Shown here in pieces: positions 7,518 to 13,259 of a stretch of DNA of 14,377 nucleotides. A model generated the notes under the pieces. The model searched no databases. It saw only the letters and a list, made by a program, of their open reading frames with translations, and had not been told where the DNA came from. How positions within the stretch are numbered: position 1 is the stretch's first letter; the number at the start of each line of letters is the position of its first letter. A program made the translations under genes and the position numbers. This DNA is from Candidatus Firestoneibacteriota bacterium (GTDB lineage Bacteria; JACRDZ01): positions 1 through 14,377 of the forward strand of contig JACRDZ010000021.1 in the NCBI GenBank assembly GCA_016212735.1, written 5' to 3'.

Positions 7518-9542
7518 TTAATTCCTTTCATTAAATTTGTTTATTTTTTTTCTTTCATCCAGATATATTATTGATGCTTGTGCTGATTTTCCCCATATTT
7601 CATTTGTATAATTAGATTTCAGCAATGTGTATGTTTTTTCGGATTCATTAAGTTTATTCATTTCCATTAATAAATATGCTTTTTGATTTAACACCCATGC
7701 TTTTTCAGATGAAAGCATATTTATATTTGCAATACTGTCATATAAATTAAAAGCTTTATTAAAATTTTTTTGATAAAATAAAGAATCAGCATAATCGATA
7801 TATGCCGCAGCATTAGTAGAATCAATCGAATTTAAAGATACATATTTTTCATAATATTGATTTGATAAATTGAATTGCTTTAATGATCTATATATATCAG
7901 CTAATTTGAGATATAATTTATAATTATTAGGAAATTTTTGAATATAAGTTTTGCATATTGATTCAGCTTTTTTTATATTACCCAATCGAATCATTGATTC
8001 AGCCATTTTTGAAGCTATTTCAATTTTTTGGTTTTCCGGTATTGATCTGGAAATTATTTGTTCATAATTTTCAAAAGATAAATTAAATTTTTTTTCGCTA
8101 AAATAGATATCTGCTATTTTTTCATTCGCATTGATTGAAACTTCAGAATCTTCATTATTAATTAAATCTTCATAAATATCTTTAGCTTTTTTTAATTCTT
8201 GTATTTGTGAATATGAATAGGCGCATTTTTGTTTTGCATTATTTGTTTGATCAAAAAAAGGATATGTTAAAAAACATTTTTCAAATAGATAAGCCGCACG
8301 CAAATAATTTTTTTGCTGAAGAAAATATTCTGCTTGTATATAAATTGTATCCGGAGCAAAAATACTGTCCGGATAATTCTTTTGAATTTCATTAAAATAT
8401 TTCCATGCTTTTGATAAATTTTTAAGATTTAAAAAACATATTCCTGTTTTAAATAATATATCATCGGCTTTAGGATGACGCGGATATTTTTGGAGAAAAA
8501 GAATATAAGCAGTTTGCGCTTTATTAAAAAATTTTGAAATAAAATAATAATTTGCAATATCAAGTTTGATTTCAGATATTTTTGAATCTCCCGGATATTT
8601 TTCATAAAAATTTTTTGCTATTTTTAATGCTTTTTCAATATCTTTTTCATGAATAAATATATTAACTAAATTGCAATAAGCTTCTTTTGCAAGTTGAGGT
8701 GAACTGGCAGAATATGTATTAATAAGTTTTAGCAATTGTTCTGATGCGCTGAGATATTCTTTATTTTTGGTTTTTATTTTAGCAATTTTAAGCATTGCCT
8801 CAGGTGCGTATGGAGTATCTTCATAGATTTCAATTATTTTTTGATATATTTGATCAGCTTTTTCATAATCATAATTATCTTCATATGTTTTAGCAATTTC
8901 ATAATATATTTTTGAGATTGATGCATCTCCTTGAATAGTCTGAAGTAAATTTCCCAACATTTCAATCGCTTCGTTTTTTTTACCTTGGTTTTTTAAATCG
9001 TCTGATAATTCAATAGCAGCCTGGACATAATATAACGGATAAGTTTCTTCTATGGTTTTGTTGCTAATAATTTCTTTTAAATAATTATTGCGCTCTTTAA
9101 AATTCCCTTCAATTTTTGCAATTTTAATCAAGTTTAATTTGGCTTCAATAATATATTCAGTGTTTTGTGAAGAATTAATGAGCCTTCTCCATTCTTCACG
9201 AGCTTTTGAAAATAAATTAAGATTTTGATATGAAAGCGCAATATTATAATTTGCTAATTCGATTTTTTCCGGTAGAGGATAATTTTTAATAGCATAACTA
9301 TATATTGAAATGGCTTTTTTGTAATTTGGTGTTTTATCGTAAAAAAATAAATCAGCTAATTTGTAATAACTATTAGCTTTAATATATTCATTATTCTTTT
9401 CATGTAATTCTGCTTGTTTATATAATTTATTTTTATCTTGAAAAGCAAATCTTAAAGATAATGGAAATAATAAACATAGAATGCATGCAATAAGAATAGC
9501 AATATTTTTATGTCTTTTAATTTTTTCAAATAAATTTTTCAT
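7518..9542 (-). CDS. Membrane-anchored multi-TPR protein
   Basis: The protein has 674 residues. A short basic N-terminus is followed by one hydrophobic helix (about 14-32), then helical repeats to the end. Many repeats show the TPR/TolPal-type spacing of Ala, Tyr and Pro, for example NYEKADQIYQKIIEIYEDTPYAPEAMLKIAKI and KNYLRAAYLFEKCFLTYPFFDQ. I count about 14-16 repeats by eye. There is no lipobox, so the helix is most likely an uncleaved anchor with the TPR array in the periplasm (inference). TPR arrays bind proteins, and no enzymatic motif is seen. It is coupled tightly to the kinase gene: its stop is one base from the kinase ATG. A role as sensor input or assembly scaffold for the kinase pair fits the context but is unproven. 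AAAAGG lies 8 bases before the ATG. Confidence 0.85.
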   Translation of the reverse strand: MKNLFEKIKRHKNIAILIACILCLLFPLSLRFAFQDKNKLYKQAELHEKNNEYIKANSYYKLADLFFYDKTPNYKKAISIYSYAIKNYPLPEKIELANYNIALSYQNLNLFSKAREEWRRLINSSQNTEYIIEAKLNLIKIAKIEGNFKERNNYLKEIISNKTIEETYPLYYVQAAIELSDDLKNQGKKNEAIEMLGNLLQTIQGDASISKIYYEIAKTYEDNYDYEKADQIYQKIIEIYEDTPYAPEAMLKIAKIKTKNKEYLSASEQLLKLINTYSASSPQLAKEAYCNLVNIFIHEKDIEKALKIAKNFYEKYPGDSKISEIKLDIANYYFISKFFNKAQTAYILFLQKYPRHPKADDILFKTGICFLNLKNLSKAWKYFNEIQKNYPDSIFAPDTIYIQAEYFLQQKNYLRAAYLFEKCFLTYPFFDQTNNAKQKCAYSYSQIQELKKAKDIYEDLINNEDSEVSINANEKIADIYFSEKKFNLSFENYEQIISRSIPENQKIEIASKMAESMIRLGNIKKAESICKTYIQKFPNNYKLYLKLADIYRSLKQFNLSNQYYEKYVSLNSIDSTNAAAYIDYADSLFYQKNFNKAFNLYDSIANINMLSSEKAWVLNQKAYLLMEMNKLNESEKTYTLLKSNYTNEIWGKSAQASIIYLDERKKINKFNERN

Positions 9543-9585
9543 AATAAAACCTTTTGTATTTCCTTTTGTAATTTGTTATTTTGGA

Positions 9586-9852
9586 TCAGGCAACTAATTT
9601 TTTAGATGTTTTTTTAGATTTAATGAATGGTAAATATTTATTATCATAGACAACAAATTGTTCTATTAAGTTTTTAATTTCATTACTTAATTTCATACTA
9701 TCTTCCAATGAAGTTATATGTGTCTGACTCCATTTGGATACAAGTTTATTAACATTATCACTCATCTCTTCTGTTTGTTTATTAATTTTTTTGTTTTTAT
9801 TTATAGCAATAATATTTTTGTTTGAAATCACCTTCTGTTGAGATAAATTCAT
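9586..9852 (-). CDS. Small hydrophilic helical protein, unknown function
   Basis: This 88-residue, Lys- and Asn-rich protein has no membrane segment, signal peptide or motif I recognise. The N-terminal half looks disordered. Residues about 28-70 (EMSDNVNKLVSKWSQTH and LEDSMKLSNEIKNLIEQFV) are predicted amphipathic helix. AGGAG stands 5 bases before the ATG, and the sigma-54 site at 9899-9914 points at it, making it the first gene of the TPR-kinase-activator cluster. Size and charge would fit a small flagellar chaperone or regulator such as FlgN or FlgM, but I see no specific signature for either. The coding call rests on the ribosome site, the promoter and its position 43 bases before the TPR gene. 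Confidence 0.75.
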   Translation of the reverse strand: MNLSQQKVISNKNIIAINKNKKINKQTEEMSDNVNKLVSKWSQTHITSLEDSMKLSNEIKNLIEQFVVYDNKYLPFIKSKKTSKKLVA

Positions 9853-9898
9853 ATGTTCTCCTAAAGTTTATTAAATTCAATTAGATTCCAAATGTAAT

Positions 9899-9914
9899 TG
9901 CATTTTATGTGCCA
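9899..9914 (-). promoter_or_regulatory. Sigma-54 promoter for the small gene-TPR-kinase-activator cluster
   Basis: The minus strand reads TGGCAC, five bases, ATGCA. The -24 box is perfect and the -12 box differs from TTGCA in one base, keeping the invariant GC and the correct spacing. The expected start of transcription near 9888 lies about 36 bases before the ATG at 9852. If real, the genes of the activating two-component pair are themselves in the sigma-54 regulon. Confidence 0.75.
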
Positions 9915-9954
9915 ATAGCTCAATCTGAATTCAATCTATTAGTCTGTTTATATG

Positions 9955-9984
9955 ACTGAAGCTTTTTACCTGTTTAGCTTGAGT
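9955..9984. promoter_or_regulatory. Candidate enhancer dyad upstream of the sigma-54 site
   Basis: ACTGAAGCT (9955-9963) and AGCTTGAGT (9976-9984) are inverted copies with one mismatch, separated by 12 bases. The centre lies about 57 bases upstream of the -24 GG and roughly -82 from the predicted start, a usual location for an NtrC-type upstream activating sequence. It could instead serve the divergent activator gene. Only one copy was found by eye. Confidence 0.4.
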
Positions 9985-10058
9985 ATAGAATATTTTCCAT
10001 ATAATGAGTAATTTCAAACTGGAATTAATTAATAATGTAAAAAAATCAGATAATGATA

Positions 10059-10085
10059 TTAAGTATTAATAATTTTAACCGATAA
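10059..10085 (+). promoter_or_regulatory. Sigma-28 (FliA)-like promoter
   Basis: TTAAGTAT (10059-10066), an 11-base spacer and ACCGATAA (10078-10085) match the FliA consensus TAAAGTTT-N11-GCCGATAA at 13 of 16 positions with exact spacing. Transcription would begin near 10092, about 95 bases before the activator GTG at 10188. AT-rich background makes the -35 match less striking than the CCGATAA core. Confidence 0.5.
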
Positions 10086-10099
10086 TAAAAATGCATGAT

Positions 10100-10130
10100 T
10101 TGACAAACTTATATAAGTGTTGCATTATAT
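10100..10130 (+). promoter_or_regulatory. Sigma-70-like promoter for the plus-strand activator
   Basis: A perfect -35 hexamer TTGACA (10100-10105) is followed, 17 bases on, by the weak -10 candidate CATTAT (10123-10128). The downstream gene starts at 10188. The coiled-coil gene at 12196 also has a TTGACAAA box upstream. Confidence 0.5.
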
Positions 10131-10156
10131 TTTAGATGTTCTCACATTATTATATA

Positions 10157-10182
10157 AATTTATTAAATATAATAAAGGAGCT
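10157..10182 (+). repeat. Leader block shared with the gene at 12196 (copy 1)
   Basis: A 16-base AT string (10157-10172) and AGGAGCT (10176-10182) recur identically, with the same 4-base separation, at 12166-12191. AGGAG is the ribosome site for the GTG at 10188. The matched part may be an ancestral duplicated leader or a common 5' UTR signal. Confidence 0.5.
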
Positions 10183-10187
10183 AAACT

Positions 10188-11564
10188 GTGAATAATTTAT
10201 CAAAAATTTTAGTAATTGACAGTGACCCAGATGTTGCTTCTTCTTTAATCAAAGTATTTAATAATAATTTTTATCAAATTGAATTTGCGGAAAATATTGA
10301 TGAAGGATTATTAAAAGCTAAAAAATTGCTCCCGAATTTAATAATGCTTGATATTAATATGTGTAATATTAATTATGTAGAAACGATTAAAAAGCTTAAT
10401 GAAGCTTCACCTGATGCTATCATTATTTTATTAATAAAAGACTCCAAGGATATCACATTCGCAATAGAAGCAATGAGTCTTGGAGTATATGATTATATCC
10501 AAAAACCATTACCTTATGATAGATTACAAATAATAATTAATAAAGCATTGGAAAAAAAGGATTTACGCAATGAAGTGGAATTACTCAAATCTCGTCTGGA
10601 AAAAAGATTTTCTTTTGACAGAATCACAGGGAATAGCAAAGCGATCAGAGAAGTTTTTAGCATGGTCAAAAAAATAGCAAAACATAATATATCTGTTTTG
10701 ATTTTAGGTGAAAGCGGTACTGGCAAAGAATTGCTTGCTCGTGTTATACATTATGAAAGTAACCGTTCTAATCGTTCCTTTGTTCCTATAGATTGTTCTA
10801 CATTACCTGAAACTCTTGTTGAAAGTGAAATATTCGGTTATGAAAAAGGTGCATTTAGCGGTGCTTATAAAATGAATATTGGAAAAATAGAATTAGCACA
10901 AGGCGGGTCAATATTTTTTGATGAAATTGGTAACTTACCACTGAATATACAAATTAAATTACTTAGAATGCTGCAGGAAAAAGAAATTGAGAGAATAGGT
11001 GGAAGAAAGCAAATAAAGATTGATGCCAGAATCATAGCTGCAACAAATGTTGATTTGAATAAAAATATCACAAACGGACTCTTTAGGGAAGATTTGTTTT
11101 ATCGTTTAAATGAATTTACCATATATATTCCTGCATTAAGAGAAAGAAAAGAAGATATTCCGCTGCTTATGAAAAATTTTTTATGTGAATTTAATATTGA
11201 ATTTAATAAGGATATAAGAGGCTTTTCAACTGAATCTCAAGAGATATTTATGAATTATAATTGGCCAGGTAATATCAGAGAATTAAAAAATGTTATAAAA
11301 AGAGCAGTGCTTTTAGCAGAAGAGATAATTGATATAAGACATTTACCGCTTGAAATCATTTCTAAAAGCTATAATTTACCTAAAGTGAAAAGTGATAGTG
11401 ATTCTTTAAAAAAAGTTTCTCAATTGCATGTGGAATCAGTAGAAAGGGATTTAATATTGGCAAAGCTGAATGAAGTCCATTGGAATAAGCGTAAAGCAGC
11501 CGAACTTTTAAGCGTTGATTATAAAACACTATTTAATAAGATGAAAAAATATAACATAACATAA
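10188..11564 (+). CDS. Second NtrC-family activator with atypical receiver and GAFSGA loop
   Basis: The 458 residues have the layout receiver, AAA+ and Fis-type HTH. In the receiver, D55 and K106 remain. The second acidic residue is S12 (DSDPD), the switch Thr is replaced by I83 (LLIKDSKD), and the usual MPxxxG after the acceptor reads NMCNINY. In the AAA+ domain Walker A is GESGTGKE (174-181), the sigma-54 contact loop is GAFSGA (221-226) rather than GAFTGA, and Walker B is IFFDE (242-246). The HTH lies at about 432-454. It should still activate sigma-54, but phosphorylation control may be altered. The GTG at 10188 has AGGAG 7 bases upstream. No kinase gene is adjacent on this strand. Targets may be the receiver gene downstream, which has a sigma-54-like site and a strong dyad before it. 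Confidence 0.92.
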   Translation: MNNLSKILVIDSDPDVASSLIKVFNNNFYQIEFAENIDEGLLKAKKLLPNLIMLDINMCNINYVETIKKLNEASPDAIIILLIKDSKDITFAIEAMSLGVYDYIQKPLPYDRLQIIINKALEKKDLRNEVELLKSRLEKRFSFDRITGNSKAIREVFSMVKKIAKHNISVLILGESGTGKELLARVIHYESNRSNRSFVPIDCSTLPETLVESEIFGYEKGAFSGAYKMNIGKIELAQGGSIFFDEIGNLPLNIQIKLLRMLQEKEIERIGGRKQIKIDARIIAATNVDLNKNITNGLFREDLFYRLNEFTIYIPALRERKEDIPLLMKNFLCEFNIEFNKDIRGFSTESQEIFMNYNWPGNIRELKNVIKRAVLLAEEIIDIRHLPLEIISKSYNLPKVKSDSDSLKKVSQLHVESVERDLILAKLNEVHWNKRKAAELLSVDYKTLFNKMKKYNIT

Positions 11565-11583
11565 CTTCAATAATTCCCCAATC

Positions 11584-11614
11584 TTCCATAAAGTATGGAA
11601 ACCATTCCATACTT
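11584..11614. promoter_or_regulatory. Triple TTCCATA dyad, candidate activator-binding site or hairpin
   Basis: TTCCATA (11584-11590), TATGGAA (11594-11600) and TTCCATA (11605-11611) alternate in orientation within 28 bases. The right pair extends to a perfect 10-base inverted repeat around ACCA (11591-11614). No T tract follows, so it is a poor intrinsic terminator. It ends about 50 bases before the sigma-54-like site at 11664, the distance expected of an enhancer for a Fis-HTH activator such as the gene just upstream. Confidence 0.5.
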
Positions 11615-11663
11615 ACTATCTATTAAAATAAAAAATTGCTTAATTTTATTGGTTTTTTTCAGT

Positions 11664-11679
11664 AGGTATGTTGTTTGCA
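11664..11679 (+). promoter_or_regulatory. Weak sigma-54-like promoter before the receiver gene
   Basis: AGGTAT, five bases, TTGCA keeps GG and GC with correct separation and a perfect -12 box. The -24 box matches only three of six bases. Transcription would start near 11690, about 25 bases before the ATG at 11715. Confidence 0.4.
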
Positions 11680-11714
11680 TTTATTATATAGTTTCAAATT
11701 TAATTGAGGTGTAT

Positions 11715-12125
11715 ATGCTAAAAGCGTTTATAATTGATGATGAAAAGTATATTTTAGATGTTTTAACCAGAATTCTTGGATTTATAAATGTCAGCGTGTT
11801 TACAGCCAGTTCCGGATGTGAAGCTATGGAAAAAATGAAAGAAAACGATTTTGATTTTATTTTATTGGATTTATGTTTACCGGAAAAAAAATCGTTGGAA
11901 TGGGAATGTTGTTTGAAAAAAATTTATTTATCAAAACCTATAATTATTATGTCAGGTTATTCCGAGGGACAACTTCCATTTGAAATGAATCCATTTGCAT
12001 ATTTAACTAAACCATTCGGATTAAAAGACGTTTTGCAGTTAGTAACTGAAATAGAAAAAAAATATTCATTTAATAGGAATAATTTGCCTATAAGAGTAAA
12101 TAAATGTATGGATGCACTCCATTGA
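11715..12125 (+). CDS. Stand-alone CheY-like receiver protein
   Basis: The 136-residue protein is a single receiver domain. The acidic pair is D8/D9 (IIDDE), the phospho-acceptor is D52 (FILLDLCLP), S80 stands in the Thr/Ser switch position (IIIMSGY), and K99 lies in YLTKPF. All essential residues are present. After residue about 115 there is only a short basic tail with no output domain, so it may act as a phosphate relay or bind a partner as CheY and Spo0F do. The frame is open upstream to 11595, but that 40-residue extension is hydrophobic and crosses the promoter region. The ATG at 11715 has GAGGTG about 5 bases upstream and starts the receiver fold directly. Confidence 0.88.
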   Translation: MLKAFIIDDEKYILDVLTRILGFINVSVFTASSGCEAMEKMKENDFDFILLDLCLPEKKSLEWECCLKKIYLSKPIIIMSGYSEGQLPFEMNPFAYLTKPFGLKDVLQLVTEIEKKYSFNRNNLPIRVNKCMDALH

Positions 12126-12135
12126 AATCAATTTC

Positions 12136-12165
12136 TTGACAAAGTTCTTAGTATTATGATATTTT
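12136..12165 (+). promoter_or_regulatory. Sigma-70-like promoter for the coiled-coil gene
   Basis: TTGACA (12136-12141) is perfect, and TATTTT (12160-12165) stands 18 bases downstream as a fair -10 box. The gene begins at 12196. The match lies in the 70-bp gap after the receiver gene, which suggests that the coiled-coil gene is at least partly transcribed on its own. Confidence 0.45.
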
Positions 12166-12191
12166 AATTTATTAAATATAAATTAGGAGCT
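12166..12191 (+). repeat. Leader block shared with the gene at 10188 (copy 2)
   Basis: This is the second copy of the leader described at 10157-10182. It has the identical 16-base AT string (12166-12181) and AGGAGCT (12185-12191) at the same spacing, followed by a GTG start at 12196. Both downstream genes use GTG. Confidence 0.5.
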
Positions 12192-12195
12192 TATT

Positions 12196-13233
12196 GTGCA
12201 AGAAAATCTAAATACTGATAAAAATATTATTTTTAATTTAAAATTTGATCAGAATGACATACGTAATGAATATGAAAAATATTTAAAGGAAGGAGCAAAG
12301 CTAAGGCATTCGGCTTCCGGTAGAAATACTCAAACTAAAAATAAATCTTCCTTAAAATTAAAATTAGCTTTTTTAGCATTTGGATTAATATCTTTTTATA
12401 TCTTTTTTAACAGATATAATAATTATCTTGAAGAAAAAGAGCAAAAGGTGTTATTGGAAAAAGAAAAGATAGAAAGAGAAAAAGAAGAAGCCCTTAAACT
12501 TGAACAGGAAAAATTATTTTTAGATGCGCAAAAGAATATTAATAATGCTAACGCTGCAATAAAAGACGCAGAAAGTAAAAATATGGAAAAAGTTGAAACA
12601 GCTTTTTTGATTCTAAAAGATTCCAAAGCCATAATGGATAATGCTCTGGAAGCCTTGAAAAATAAAAAATATAAAGAAGCAAGCAGTTATGCCGGAGATA
12701 CTTTAAGAAAAGCAAATGATGCTATTGCCGAATATGAAGAAAAGAAAGAAAAAAATTCTCAAGAAAAGAAAAAAAATAAAGACCAGAAAATAGAAAAAGA
12801 AGTTAAAAAAGAAGCCTCTATTCCAAAAGAAAAAACAGAAGAGCAAAAAAATAATGAAAAAAGAGAAAATAAAGAAAATAAAGAAAAAGAAGAGAAGAAA
12901 ATTTTAGCATTAAAAAATAAAGCTGCTGAGATTTTAGCAAGTGTAAAAAAAGAAACATCAAATGGAAAAGAAATTAATTTAATTAAAAAACATTTTTCAG
13001 GTAAATATACTTCAATTGAAGCAGAACTTATAAATATTGAAACAAATATGGATAATAATAAATTTAATGAAGTTATTCAATCATCAGAAAAGATATTAGT
13101 TGAAATAAAAAAATTAAAAAACGATGCGGAAAAGGAGGAAGAGCTTAGCCAGGGAAAAGCAAAAGAAGCAATACAAAAAATTATTGAAATACAAAAATCA
13201 ATGAAACAAAAACGACTTGAACAAGGAAAATAA
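12196..13233 (+). CDS. Single-TM, Lys/Glu-rich coiled-coil protein with DUF4398-like segment
   Basis: The protein has 345 residues. About 52 polar N-terminal residues come before one membrane helix (53-72) and a long charged helix (about 75-110). Residues 108-178 (AQKNINNANAAIKDAESKN to KANDAIAEYEE) show the Ala-spaced double-helix pattern of DUF4398-type domains. Residues about 180-235 are almost only Lys, Glu, Asn and Gln, and read as polypurine in DNA (about 12740-12900). A second helical unit (235-340) closes the protein. There is no enzymatic motif. Orientation is probably N-in, with the coiled coil in the periplasm. The GTG at 12196 has AGGAG 6 bases upstream. A tether or periplasm-spanning structural role is possible; I do not recognise a named family beyond the resemblance given. 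Confidence 0.8.
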   Translation: MQENLNTDKNIIFNLKFDQNDIRNEYEKYLKEGAKLRHSASGRNTQTKNKSSLKLKLAFLAFGLISFYIFFNRYNNYLEEKEQKVLLEKEKIEREKEEALKLEQEKLFLDAQKNINNANAAIKDAESKNMEKVETAFLILKDSKAIMDNALEALKNKKYKEASSYAGDTLRKANDAIAEYEEKKEKNSQEKKKNKDQKIEKEVKKEASIPKEKTEEQKNNEKRENKENKEKEEKKILALKNKAAEILASVKKETSNGKEINLIKKHFSGKYTSIEAELINIETNMDNNKFNEVIQSSEKILVEIKKLKNDAEKEEELSQGKAKEAIQKIIEIQKSMKQKRLEQGK

Positions 13234-13259
13234 TATATATTTTTAGAAAGGATTTTTTT

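Larger units (their letters stand above)
9853..10187. other. 335-bp divergent regulatory region
   Basis: No credible gene is present. Reading left to right it holds the leader of the minus-strand small gene and its sigma-54 site (9899-9914). The direct repeat TCAATCT (9920-9926 and 9931-9937) comes next, then the dyad 9955-9984, a sigma-28-like site (10059-10085), a TTGACA box (10100-10105) and the leader block of the plus-strand activator. The dense placement of control elements suggests that both divergent units are regulated here. Confidence 0.75.

Noticed and set aside
7517..7531. Upstream ATG of the kinase gene
   Set aside because: It overlaps the TPR gene by 14 bases and has a poorer ribosome site than the ATG at 7516.
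10004..10069. 21-codon plus-strand reading frame in the divergent region
   Set aside because: It has no ribosome site, is very short, and overlaps the sigma-28-like promoter.
11591..11614. Perfect inverted repeat as a Rho-independent terminator of the second activator gene
   Set aside because: The stem is AT-rich and no U run follows. The third half-site and the downstream promoter geometry fit a protein-binding site better, though a terminator is not excluded.
11595..11714. 40-residue hydrophobic N-terminal extension of the receiver protein
   Set aside because: Its ATG lies inside the TTCCATA dyad with no ribosome site, and the receiver fold begins at 11715 with a good one.
12423..12632. 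Minus-strand frame opposite the coiled-coil gene
   Set aside because: Its Ser/Phe-rich composition is the complement of the Lys/Glu coding, and there is no start signal.
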